DNA from: Alectoria sarmentosa
Lineage: Eukaryota; Ascomycota; Lecanoromycetes; Lecanorales; Parmeliaceae
Assembly: GCA_009733775.1 (NCBI GenBank)
Contig: WOGZ01000021.1
Location: 171,354 to 235,353 of the forward strand
Length of the DNA: 64,000 nt
Direction of reading: 5' to 3'
Shown here piece by piece: positions 23,701 through 34,242 of this stretch. Under the pieces are notes generated by a model. That model ran no database searches and was not told the origin of the DNA. It was given only the letters and a program-made list of their open reading frames with translations. Within the stretch, counting starts at the first letter, position 1; the number at the start of each line of letters is the position of its first letter. Both the position numbers and the translations under genes were made by a program.

Positions 23701-23775
23701 ACTGCCGGAGGGTAGGTCGTGCAACTGGTGGTTCTCTTCAAAACCCCCAGCTCCCGGAGATCCTTGGTAGGCCAT
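20769..23775 (-). CDS. Class III chitin synthase
   Basis: A 916-residue protein from six exons: 23701..23775, 23154..23649, 21897..23105, 21663..21846, 20963..21611 and 20769..20906. All five introns (47-56 nt) are GT..AG and in phase. It transfers GlcNAc from UDP-GlcNAc to growing chitin at the plasma membrane. Visible motifs are the LLDAGTKP donor-binding block (Asp377), FLAEDRIL (500-502), and the processive QRRRW (540-544) preceded by GETDVPEGAPEFIG. The short acidic N-terminal region and the KGIENMNIFKKNMFLAEDRI segment point to class III (A. nidulans chsB, N. crassa chs-1). Several membrane helices follow, and the C-terminus ends in GCCWFLGKSGLLCC. It is divergent from OPY2 across a 2.4-kb promoter region. 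Confidence 0.95.
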
Positions 23776-26223
23776 TCAGGCGCGATGTGAGAGGGGGCAG
23801 GAATAGATTGAGAGCGGCCGCTGTGATATCAGGATACGTGAAGCTTTGAAGGGCAAAAATCGGAAGACGTAGCGTTCGGGGATGGAGCGAAGGAGAGCGT
23901 CAAACGTTATTTACAGCCGCCAGGGCTTGAAGAGGTAATCGTCAGTTAACAGCGTGTATGGTCGTCTTGGTATCTCCTCTGATTTCCCAAGAAGCCTTTC
24001 GCTGTCGCTTGCTGAAAGGATGTGGGTGAGGTAGAGTGTGTGAAAGCTGAGATCAGGGGGGGGGCTCTGTTAGGCTTTGTTGTTTCGTGACCGCGATCGT
24101 TTTCTGCAGGTGTGGCTTGACCAATCAGATACAAGGTCCGCCACAGCACAGCACAGCCGTCAGCAAGACTAAAGGGCAAGGAACACAACGAGTCTTTCTG
24201 TAGCAAGGTATGAGCGAATCTTTTTGAAGGTCAACGCAGGTTGAAGCTGGGCCGCAAGTGAAGTTTTGCAAAAGATATCCTAATCCGGTGATATCTGCGT
24301 ACGTATTCTTTGTTACCCTCAGGACTCTGCTGTGGCGCCCTCATGTCTCTGAATTCCCAAATTAGCAACACGGAGTTCTTCCCTCCTTCCTGTTCACCGA
24401 CGGGCTGTGTGCTTTGCCTTCAACTGATAAATACTCCTCTCAGCATTCACAGCTAGGCACAATTCTACCTGAGTCTCAAGCAAAATGATGCCGACCGCAA
24501 CCCATTTCCATGTTGTTGCTGCAGAGTAGTTCACTAGGGCCAAAAATCTGCCCAGGTTTGAGATACGTGATGGAGATTATTGTATTTTTGATCTTACTTC
24601 TCCTACTGTCCATTTTTTAAGTGCCATCGTGCACTGTACAATAGGCTTTATCTTGTCCCCAATTTTCCAAATGCTGGGTCTTCATCTTTGTTGTTCATGA
24701 GAGCCTGTTGTTTATCTACGCTTCGAGCAAAATTGCATCCTACAGCTGGCTGTTCATCTGGCGAAATACTGAGTGCCTGGATATCTGAAGAAAGAGGGCA
24801 AATATCAAACCGATTGGACGGCTGGAATGCTCCAGATGATGCACAAGCTTGTCTATCTGGTGTCTTTCATGCACTCATGCAGGGGAGTTAAGACTGCAGA
24901 AAGCAGTACCTGGGCCTCCTGAGGAACCAACCCTGCATACGGAGTATTGCAGCCCCGATGTGCAGACGTACGGTAGCTCAAATCAGATTATGATCAGACC
25001 CACGTGTCGTTTGGGAGCGCATAAATGAGAGTACTGAGGCTCACTTGCTTTGATCATCTATGCTCGACGCCCCGAGATGCAACGAACAGGTAGGCTTAAA
25101 CCTAGGTACCTCGGCGGATCGAGCACCTGCAAAGATATGGGGACGCTCAAGCGCTATAGATAGTTTTTGGATTGAAGTTCCTGCGTCTTGAGTTATTGGT
25201 GACATGGTGCGGAGAAATTGATATGGCTGCCATTTATCGGGGCTGTTATATGCGTAAACGTTGCGCTTATAGAGAGCGGTGAATTAAGCACCGAATCACA
25301 AGCAAGATCTGTGCGGGATGACCGTTTTGCCGTTCTGTTAGGCTCGAGGGGCTCAAAGACAAGAAGAAGAGGGAAAGTGGAAGGGAGATCTACCTATCTT
25401 TTGAAATTACCTACCCACCTACCTTACTTAGTGTAAGGACTTTAGGACATATCGTAATTTCGGCTCACAGCCCACATATTCAAGTATTATTGAACTAATT
25501 TAGGGCAAATTGAGGCCTAAAAGCCTCAAAGGTAAAACTCTCACCCAATCAAATTACTCGCTGCCTCTTCCCTTGCCGTGCTCGTCCCGTCCCAAAAGTT
25601 GAAAGTTCGCCCAAGCCCTACTCCGCCAACTCCTCCAGCTCTGCCAAAGACCTGCCACCATCAACAATCACCATTCAGCCAAATCGTTTACACTCAGCCG
25701 TCAACGACGCCAAAGAAACATTCCTAAGATCGCATCCATGCGAGCTCCAACAATTGGATCGCAGTGACAAGGAGACTGCTCCGCTCGAAAGGGATAATTC
25801 TACTAGTACTTGCGCCTGTCAAACTACGTCGCAAATCAACTACACAACACCTCGACCACGACGTAGCGCCCAAAGGAAGGACAGCAGGACGGTAATCGAC
25901 AGTCATTCGTTGAATTCACGTCGCAGTCATCGAATTGTTTGTTCGGGACCGTCTGGAACTAACGAATGAGCCTTTGAGTCCTTTGTTCTTTCCCGTCGAA
26001 AATCTACCAACGAACCAAATCCAAACATTCTTCTGCAACCACCCTCTGCAGGGCGAGACACCCTTTTGACCAATTTCTGGCCCGTACACATCGCAAGCCC
26101 TGACTCTTGATCTGCGGAACGACTTCCTCTTAACGACTGGCTGTCAGGCTTCGTGGATAACAACAAACCCCTCCTGGGCGCATTTTCCCTTTTCGACTTC
26201 ATACGTCCCGCACCAAAACAAAG
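23776..26223. other. Divergent intergenic region between chitin synthase and OPY2
   Basis: A 2.4-kb stretch between two divergent starts with no believable coding frame. ACCTACC/CCTAGGTACC-type motifs appear near 25090-25110 and 25391-25425. The last 700 bp before OPY2 is pyrimidine-rich and looks like a long 5' UTR. Both neighbours concern cell wall and osmotic signalling, but I see no defined shared regulatory site. Confidence 0.45.
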
Positions 26224-27754
26224 ATGGATCTCCATGGTCTTGGCGGAATCGGTAAGCACTGACAGCATGGTTCGACAATGGTTTCATGCTGACGCTATCT
26301 TTGTAGAGGTCGATTTCAGTGCACCTCGCCTTTTCCGAAGATGCGCCAATTGCCCTTCTGCACCTCCACCATGTCCATCATGTGCCTCGGACGAGATCTG
26401 TTCCCTCATAGCTGGAGGTTGTAATTCATGTGCTGTGACCATGTGCACGAAAACGGGAGCTCAGCCCACATCAGTGCCAACAAGCTCTGGACCAGCCGCG
26501 GGCCCTATAGCAGGAGGCGTCATTGGAGGTGTTGCTGTTGTATGCCTGATGACCTTCCTGGTGTGGAGATTCTGTATCAAGAAGAGAAGGGAACGATTTG
26601 TGGAAACCGATTGGCAAGAGGAGGAATCCGGGGAGAAGAGTAGGGACGAATTTGGCATGCAGAGGGATGCTCGTGCCTCGGTACATTCAGTACGCTCGAT
26701 AGCATCGACTGTCCTTACCAGAGCTTCCAACGTGATCCAAATAGCCTACATACCAGGAGTTACAAACCGATCCGTTGACTCCACACCAGATCTCATCCCA
26801 CCGGTACCACCAATACCAGCCTTCTCGCCGGCAGGGACGCCACAGCCTCACCAACAAGACCAGCACTTCTTCATGCCTAGCGACCTCCGTGACTCGACTT
26901 ACTCAGACTACACAGTTGATAGGACCTCGTACGCCAGATCCAGCATTGCGCCAAGCATGCCTCGGGGTAGCTTCCAATCAACGGCCTACCGAGGTAGCGC
27001 TGTCGTCAACGCTATACCTGCTCAAACTGCCATTCGTGGTAAGGCAAATCCTGTCGCTGTCAGATCAAACGGCAAGAACAGCCCTGCTGAATCAAGATCC
27101 GCAACCCCGCCTCTTCCAATAATGGATCGCAAGCGGCACGATCTTATAAAAACAAATACAACCAGCCCAATTGTCGCTCGATTGGGTGTTCCCAAAGCTG
27201 TGAACGTCACTAAATCCCAGCAGAACAACATCCCTGTTGCCGCGAACCCTAGTCCTACTCCCAGTGACAGGTCGCAAAGGTCGCCTACCAAGTTAGAACG
27301 TCACGCCTCAGTGGCAAGCTCAAGGCATAACCCTGACTCGTCAACCTTCGACGATGCCTCTAGCAGCGACGAAGACTCACCTGCAGACCAAAGTTTGATG
27401 GGCCACGAAAAGCTGCCTCAATTCGCCAAAACCGCGTCGCTCTCATCAAGATCGATAGATCCTCCAGTTCGGTCACCTTCGTCAGCACCTGATCTAAGAC
27501 ATTCTCCAGCCATGATATCGTCCTCCTCATCGCCGGATAGCCAAGCCCGCCAATTCGTGAGCAAGGAGCAAAAGAAGAAACACAAAAGATCTGGAAGTCT
27601 GAATCAGATCATCGAAGAGGCTACCATGCGAGCCTCTAGAGAGCCCAGACATGGCGGTCTGGGTAGTATGGGAAACGTCATGACCACTTGGACCGGAAGA
27701 GATGCCAGGGGGGAAGGCCCATTCTCAGACGCGAATGCGGCGAGGACGCCTTGA
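26224..27754 (+). CDS. OPY2: Opy2-like membrane anchor of the HOG pathway
   Basis: A 491-residue protein from exons 26224..26251 and 26307..27754; the join MDLHGLGGI|EVDFSAP is in phase. The extracellular N-terminus carries the Opy2 cysteine pattern, eight cysteines at 22, 25, 32, 35, 41, 48, 51 and 56 (CANCPSAPPPCPSCASDEIC). A single transmembrane helix follows at about 77-98 (GPIAGGVIGGVAVVCLMTFL) with a basic stop KKRRERF. The long cytosolic tail is Ser/Pro-rich and disordered. There is no signal peptide in front of the cysteine cluster, as is usual for this family. In yeast Opy2 recruits Ste50/Ste11 to the membrane for osmotic signalling; the same role is inferred. Confidence 0.85.
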
Positions 27755-29009
27755 GATTTTGGACTTCCTGACTTACTTCATATAAACCTTGCAGCGTTTC
27801 TAACTCATGTTGTGACTAGGGAGGCGAATTCAAACTTGTTTGGTGTCTTGGATACGGGCTGTGACAGCCCCGGGCGGACTTCTTTGATACAGAAAATATT
27901 TAGGGTATAAGTCGTAGGCTTTCTATATCTACAAGCTTCTACGGACGTGTTTAAGATCTTTCATGCCGTTTCATGATCTATATCGCAAACCAAGACTTTT
28001 TCTAAACACGCCAGATCCGTTGTGCAACGTTTCATCGTTGGAGTTCTTTGCGATTCATTGCTTCGGGGCGATGGCTTTTGAAGATCAAGGCAGTTGCATT
28101 GTTTCGCCTTACCTACTTTACTTGCGTCATCTCTCACAGCTTCCAATGCCTACAATGCCTTCCTATCGAGACCTCCTTGGTTCTACCTCTCGTGGATCTG
28201 CTCAAGTGAGTGGATGGGAAGCATCTGCCACCAGGTCGGCGCCGACTTCTTCACATCTTCGTTCACCCGTGACCTGCCTGGCGCAGCACCTCTCTCACCC
28301 TCTCTCGGTCTAAAAGCTCACCGTGTCCCAGATTCTACTACTCACACTTAAGAATTTCTTTCACAATACATCACGGTTTCGACGACTTCCATGACCAACA
28401 AATTTGAGAGCGGCATTTCCTTCTTTCCTGAATATATCTCGGCGTCTACTGCTATTTTGCGATTCCGGAACACAGTACAACTTATATTGGGGCATCTTTG
28501 TCATCGTCGCGCTCCCAAAAGGTCGTCGTCGAGCGACCTCAACCCTCTTCTCGGACCGTCTTCTGTTCCTCCCGCGCTTTGCGAAACTATGGCCTATGTC
28601 GCCTTTACATGTCTTGCTAAAGCCTCTGGTGACATCGCTCCCCTGTCTTGACGACGCGGTTTCCAGGTACTACCCACACTGCCCGAGAGTATTGCGGCTG
28701 CTGCTTTGGGCGTTGTTATTTCTTAGTGTACTACCCCACTGGTTGCGACTGTGCTGGCAATAGTCCGTAGTCGCTGCAAGCTCTCGGCTTCTGCTACGCT
28801 TGTGCAATTGACCTCTGGCTGCACACATCGCTCAAAATCTCTGGGTCCGACCTTAGTCTAGAGGACTCGTCGACCTGCAGCAGGAGTTCCTTAATCACTC
28901 CTCGATCCGCGGCTGGCCGCCAGTCTCGAGCTTATACCCTCAGAGGCCTCCTCATCGACGTTTGCCAGCTTCCTGCATAGGTGTCTTTAGCCCATACGCC
29001 TGGAGCGTT
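27755..29009. other. Intergenic stretch, nothing recognised
   Basis: A 1.25-kb stretch between OPY2 and the first patatin-like gene. Frames at 27963-28351 and 28391-28763 show no domain or splice support. The pyrimidine-rich DNA from about 28100 on could be the 5' UTR of the patatin-like gene. Confidence 0.4.
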
Positions 29010-30434
29010 ATGGCAATTCGGAAGAACGTTCAATGGGACCAGAAAGTGCTTCCAAAAAATCCCAGGAGGTGGAGCTCCTCAGGCGACAGACCTGTGCCAA
29101 GTCCTTTCCCGCACACCGACCCATGGGCCATGAAGTCCGTCCTCAGCATGGACGGCGGCGGGATCAGAGGATACAGCTCTTTGGTCATACTGCAGGCGCT
29201 CATGGAAGAAGTTGAAAGGATTGAGCGAGCACACAACTTGAAGGCAACTTCCAGCATCTGTTCATCAGCTCTTGGGTCTCCAAACGGTGAGATGCACGCC
29301 GCCCCAACCCCCAATGCCATGCCGATATCTGAATATCGGCCATGTCATTACTACGATTCCATCGCCGGCACAGGCACCGGAGGCATAATCGCCATTATGT
29401 TGGGCAGGTACAGAATGAGTATTGGCGAAGCAATGGAAGGGTATCGAGGCATGTGCGCTACGATCGCCGAGCGACATTCGCCAAAACCTGGATGGCTCTC
29501 AAGAAAGCACGAGGCGTCAACATGGTTGAACGCCCGTACACTGGAGCTGGTCCCGGCTTGGTCAGGTCCCAATGAGGATGGAGGGGATCTCCAGTCACAT
29601 CCTAAGAGATGTCGCACAATCGTCTGCGACGCCAGTTCTAATCCGCCAACACTTGTCATCAATAATATTATTTCGCAATGTCTAGGAGCAAATACACCTC
29701 GTAAATCGGACTACGACGCAAATTCCTTTTACAACAATCCGAGTCGCACGGTGCTACACGAAATATCCTCATCATCGGATCATAGTTTGTCTGGAGATTT
29801 CGGTATTGATCTACTGAGCATTGGCAGCGCGATCAATGAGCCTGTCGACATCAGAGCCGATCGATTGCAACACCTGACGAGCTTGCAAATCCAGCGGGTC
29901 CACAAAGAACTGTCACGCCAGCCTCCCCCTCGCAACCTCAATCGCTACTGCCGACTTGACGTGCTAGATGGCCTTCAGAACCTTGCTGTGAATGAATGGA
30001 AACCCGAAAAGTCGGGCCCATCAACGTTTCGCCGCATCGAAGAAGCAACTCGTGCCTATCTCCAAAGCGAACATGTCGCCAACGAGCTCCACGAGTTCGC
30101 CACGGCTTTAGTCGAGAAGCGACTCCAAAGGGCCGGGACGAGACAGTGGGAACGGTGGGCCCTCGGCGTCGTCTATAAGTGTCCCGAGCTCAAGTGTGAA
30201 GACGGGAATGAGCGGTTTGATGACAAGGTTGAGTTCTGGGACCATGTGCTGAAGGTGCATGGTATGAAGCATGAGGACCGCGACAAGGCGGTTACGAAGA
30301 GAGGGTATGGAGCAATGGGTCGGACGAGGGTGGGGAAGGTAACAGAGAGAGAACTTCTCATGAGACTTTGGGGGCGGGAGAGGAGAGGGAGCACGAGATG
30401 GCGGTGGCGAGGCGGGCAGTGGATGATTGGATAG
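29010..30434 (+). CDS. Patatin-like protein A, catalytic serine lost, C-terminal C2H2 finger
   Basis: A single-exon 474-residue protein. I chose the ATG at 29010 (MAIRKNVQW) because the paralogue at 55933-57495 aligns from KNVQW. It has the patatin oxyanion motif MDGGGIRGYSS (residues 48-54), but the nucleophile elbow reads AGTGTGG at 120-124 where an active enzyme has GTSTGG, so the serine is glycine. Compared with the paralogue it also lacks a block of about 60 residues that contains the ARATSAAPSYF segment. The Asp motif reads YDANSFYNNPS. Hydrolase activity is therefore unlikely. The C-terminus has one C2H2-type finger, Cys391/Cys396 and His412/His417, then a basic tail. It may be a regulatory pseudoenzyme or an eroding gene; the frame is intact over 1.4 kb. 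Confidence 0.8.
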   Translation: MAIRKNVQWDQKVLPKNPRRWSSSGDRPVPSPFPHTDPWAMKSVLSMDGGGIRGYSSLVILQALMEEVERIERAHNLKATSSICSSALGSPNGEMHAAPTPNAMPISEYRPCHYYDSIAGTGTGGIIAIMLGRYRMSIGEAMEGYRGMCATIAERHSPKPGWLSRKHEASTWLNARTLELVPAWSGPNEDGGDLQSHPKRCRTIVCDASSNPPTLVINNIISQCLGANTPRKSDYDANSFYNNPSRTVLHEISSSSDHSLSGDFGIDLLSIGSAINEPVDIRADRLQHLTSLQIQRVHKELSRQPPPRNLNRYCRLDVLDGLQNLAVNEWKPEKSGPSTFRRIEEATRAYLQSEHVANELHEFATALVEKRLQRAGTRQWERWALGVVYKCPELKCEDGNERFDDKVEFWDHVLKVHGMKHEDRDKAVTKRGYGAMGRTRVGKVTERELLMRLWGRERRGSTRWRWRGGQWMIG

Positions 30435-31116
30435 TGGCGTGAAGAAGAAGTGCATGACAAGACAATGGGCCCGGCAGGGACATTGGGATTGATTTGCCTC
30501 GAGGAGGTTTCGGGAAATCGCTTGCACTTTGATTTTGTAATCTACAGGGTTTTGAACTTCAAGAGATGTTCCAACATTGCATGCATAGTGGTACTACATT
30601 TTTAATAGCGCAGATTCTCACATGCCAATGGTTCTTCATCTGGCTTGAAGAGAAAGTCAGTCCTGCCTCGATTCTATTCGACATCTTCGACTGCGTGCTA
30701 CACTCTGACAGCCCAGCTTTTGTCTCTTTGTTTTACGACGTTCTGTGACCAAGACGTCTTTATCCCTCACATAAGCTCTGAGGAATAGCGGCAATCCGAG
30801 ACACTGAATCCTTCAAATCTTGACGCCAAATTGGGGCATCATCCTGAAAACACTTGTTATTCATGACTATATTCGTTTCTGGAAGAGCATTAAACGACGG
30901 AAATGCTCATGGTTGATGCTGCTCTGATCGACCTCTTAGGAATTTGTATCACCTCGAAGGCCACTTTCTCAGGCACCTCGCCTGCCCTCTGGCGTTAAAC
31001 GGATAGCTAGCAGAAAAGTCTTCGCAGGTAGGGTTACGCTAGAGGGTGGATATCAGAGATCGTACGTAGTATCAAAAATATCTTCGCTATGATGAGGTCA
31101 ATTCTTCCAAGCTCCC
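30435..31116. other. Convergent 3' flank, nothing recognised
   Basis: A 680-bp stretch between the convergent stops of patatin A and DUG1. It probably holds both 3' UTRs. I see no coding frame or repeat of note. Confidence 0.4.
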
Positions 31117-32747
31117 TCAAGCCTTCATCTCCTCTTCTGCGACATAGTGCAGATATGCACCCAGTAGCTTTGTGCCCTCGATGTAATTCCTCCTGTCCAA
31201 TTTCTCATTGATACTGTGCGCAGCATCCGTCGAGCTACCCATAGGGAGCAGCAAGACGTTCTTGCCGGTCGCCTTCTCAAAGGTCAGTGTCACCGGTATG
31301 CTTCCTCCTTCTCTTGTCAAGTCTGGCTTGACGCCGAAGACTTTCTCCACTGCTCGTCCTGCGGCTGTGTAGTTCCAGTGTTTAGGTGATGCCACCCACC
31401 AGTTGCCAGCATGTATCAGGCGGACGTCGATGGTGTTCTTGCTCCTAAGCTTGGTAAATTCGTCCTGGACGTATTTGAAGACGTGAGAGTCGACTTTGTC
31501 CGATTCCATATCTGGCACCGTTCTGATCGAGAACTTTCCTGAGACTCTAGCAGGAATGACAGTCTTAGCGCCAGGTGCAGAGAAGGCCCCTTCGACTCCG
31601 TGTACGCTGAGAGAAGGGTATCGCCAACGCGCCATGAGTGTCTTTTCTTCGTCAGGGAAGATGGCGGTTTTACTGCCAAGAGATTCGTAGAGGTTGTCCA
31701 TTGCGTAGCTAATATCTCCGTACAGTGACTTCTCCTCTGCGGTCAGGGGAGCAACCATCTCGTTAATGCCCGGTATTTGAATCTTGCCGTCTGTGTCGAC
31801 CAATTTTCCCAGTACGCGGACGAGATCTGTCATCGGCTCATGCGCACAGCCGCCGAAGATGCCGCTGTGAAGATCTTGACCTGGACCGCTGATGCTGACA
31901 CTATAATAGTTACACCCTCGGAGCCCGTATGTCAGACAAGGCTTCTCGGTGCCTAGCCAGTAATTATCGCTAATGCAGACCGCATCTGCCTTCTCGAAGA
32001 ACCCTCCGGGCTTTGCCTCCTTCTCTATGAAATCATCCAGCCCTTCGGATCCATACTCCTCCATGCCCTCAAAGCACATCAGCATATTCACCGGCAGTTC
32101 CACGCCGGCCTCCTTGTGTGCTTGTATAGCATTCAACCATCCTAGGACAGGACCCTTGTCATCTGTGCTGCCACGCCCATACATCCTCCCCTTGTCGTCA
32201 ACAGTAAGCGTGAATGGTTCCGTAGCCCAACCATCGTCTTTCAAGGCAGGCTGTACGTCATAATGACCGTAGAGGAGAATGGTGCGTTTGTCAGGAGAGG
32301 CGCCGTAGCGAGCAACGATGACAGGAGGTAGTTCGAGGTTATTTTTGCCGGGTTGGAGACCGAGGGGACGGGATTCGACGTATGCACCCAAGGTTGTGAG
32401 TTCAGAGACGAGGAATTCAGACATCTGTAATTGGGCAAGGTTTAGCTACCTTCTGAAGGGCCAGGGTGTGAGAAAAGCAGCTGACTTTGACGACATCAGG
32501 GCGGCGTTCGTCATCTGCGGAAATGGATGGTATGGCCACTGCTTTGCGGAGACCTGAAGCAGTGTAAGCAAGACTCTGAGGGAAAATGGAGAGACATGTG
32601 GAATTGGTGTTACTCACGTTCAATGAAGGATTCTGATAGCTTATCCACCCTTGCAGAGCACGTCAGCATCACTTTTTACTTTCCAAGATAGATTATGAAA
32701 AGCCGGATAACTCACTGCTTGAAGTAGCCGTCCAATTGGGGCGCCAT
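31117..32747 (-). CDS. DUG1: Cys-Gly metallodipeptidase Dug1 (M20 family)
   Basis: A 479-residue protein from exons 32716..32747, 32618..32649, 32486..32553 and 31117..32424, all in phase. The first three exons code MAPQLDGYFKQ, VDKLSESFIE and RLRKAVAIPSISADDERRPD. The enzyme is cytosolic and splits Cys-Gly in glutathione breakdown. The dinuclear metal ligands are visible: YGHYDVQP (His98), GRGSTDDKGP (Asp132), FEGMEEYGSEG (Glu166/Glu167), SDNYWLG and the late DAAHSINE histidine. Length equals yeast Dug1. The frame stays open upstream of this ATG to another ATG at 32942. This would add about 65 residues rich in Ser, Arg and hydrophobics that resemble a mitochondrial presequence; see findings. 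Confidence 0.94.
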
Positions 32748-33364
32748 TGTGCGAAATGTTGAAAGATAACGTCTCTGAAGGCGGGGTTCGGGGGACGGAG
32801 ACGGGCTTGAGGCAAGGGCAAAGCTTGTAGAGAATGTATGGCTACTAATGTTGATGTTCAACGTTGAAGGAAAGCAAGATGTACGCAGTGGATTGGTGAG
32901 CTGCTTGAGTTGCACGCGGGGCATTGAGAGGGGACTCAACAATGCGAGATTGGACGAAACCCCTGGGGCTAAATGGCCAAAGACCCTAGGTTCTAGAGAA
33001 CGGCTTCAGAAGAACATGGCAGAGCATTTGCATGGTATCGAGGCCGAGGATTCTTTTTACTGGAATCCAAGAGGCTTGTCCCGATTGTAAACATGAGAAA
33101 CGAGCGCAACAAATCCTGTAAGAGTACATTATAGTGTACAACCATCGCTACTCGCTACTCGCTAAGACGTGACACGACGATGACTCCTTTGCCCCTTTTT
33201 TTACCCAAACCTAACCAACAGCCTAAAAACCAGACTCCAAGCCATGTGCCCATCCCGAACCATAGTGCTCCAATCACGACCTAGAATCCCTCTAACCCCC
33301 TGAAACAACAGCATTGAAACCAGACTCCAAGCCGTACGCCTGCCCGAACCCAATAGTGCTCCAA
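32748..33364. other. Intergenic stretch with the first copy of a direct repeat
   Basis: A 600-bp stretch between DUG1 and the C2H2 gene. It holds the promoter and 5' UTR of DUG1 and one copy plus part of the second of a 90-bp-spaced direct repeat (33229-33375). No coding frame is supported. Confidence 0.4.
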
Positions 33365-33375
33365 TCACGACCTAG
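33229..33375. repeat. Two-copy direct repeat with 90-bp period
   Basis: The segment ACCAGACTCCAAGCC ... TAGTGCTCCAATCACGACCTAG occurs at 33229-33285 and again at 33319-33375 with a few substitutions and small indels. The second copy runs into the last codons and stop of the C2H2 gene on the minus strand, so a local duplication seems to have copied the end of that gene into its 3' flank. Confidence 0.7.
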
Positions 33376-34242
33376 ACCTCCCACTACTCCTGCCTGACTT
33401 TCCTCCCTTACCTGTCTTCGGGTACTCATGTTCCTTCATGTGAACCTTCCTGTAGTGCTCCTTGCGGTGATCTTCTCTCTTAAAACCGTGTGCGCCTGTG
33501 CGCCCGCACCATTCATATTTGCAATCGAGGAGCTCGTCTACGGCGGGGGGGAAGTGTACTGTCATATGACGTTTAAGGTCGTGAGCGCGGGAGCTTATGT
33601 GGCCACAATTGGGGTACAAGCAGGGGTACTCGGAAGGAGAGGATGGGGAAGGAGTGCTGAATGAAACATTAGCGAAGAAGAGGATTGCAGGGTTCAGCGA
33701 GAGATGTGGGATGAGTAAAACAACAATTCGCAAATAATAGTATCTTACCTGAGTCTGCGCTCCTTCTTGTGTTTTGAAGAGGATACAGGAGCAGCGTGAA
33801 ATACCTCAATATTAGGACTTCGTTGAATGCCGTAAGAATAGTTTCCACTCTGTTGGCTCAACTGGCGATTGGAAACGTAGCTCTGGACTGGGTAGCTTTG
33901 GACTGGGTAGCTTTGGACTGGGTAGCCCTGGATCGGATAGCTCTGTTGTGGTATTGGGCTAGCCACTGAAGGGGCTCCCGTAGCATAGCCAGAATCGCTA
34001 GAGCCGTGAGAGGAGGTGCGGTTCATAGAGTGGCCGCTGGATGGATAGCCCGTGTTGAGCGGAGGAGGCCTGAGGGTCGGGTACCCAAGTTTGTATTGGT
34101 CTCCGTAATGCTGTTGAGGTTGATAAGTGGGAGGACCGGATGGAAGCTTGAATATGTTTTTAGTCCGACGAGGTTGGCTATATTGAATGTAGGCCTTACA
34201 GTGGGAGTGTGGTTGCCCCCTCCACTGGCACATTGATAGCAC
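33365..34242 (-). CDS. C2H2 zinc-finger protein with SYPVQ repeats
   Basis: Predicted 261 residues from exons 33749..34242 and 33365..33656; the 92-nt intron is in phase (KERRL|STPSPSS). The N-terminal part is disordered and rich in Tyr, Pro, Gln and Ser, with tandem five-residue repeats of the form SYPVQ. The C-terminal part has two C2H2-type fingers: CLYPNC...HDLKRHMTVH, and CKYEWC with HRKEHYRKVH. It ends in a basic tail (KTGKGGKSGRSSGRSRS). A nuclear DNA- or RNA-binding role is likely; the target is unknown. The start is uncertain. A donor-like GTAAGC near 34331 and an acceptor near 34236 suggest that an upstream, perhaps non-coding, exon exists. Confidence 0.65.

Noticed and set aside
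20769..23775. Chitin synthase considered as class I or II
   Set aside because: The N-terminal region, the KGIENMNIFKKNMFLAEDRI segment and the GCCWFLGK C-terminus fit class III better.
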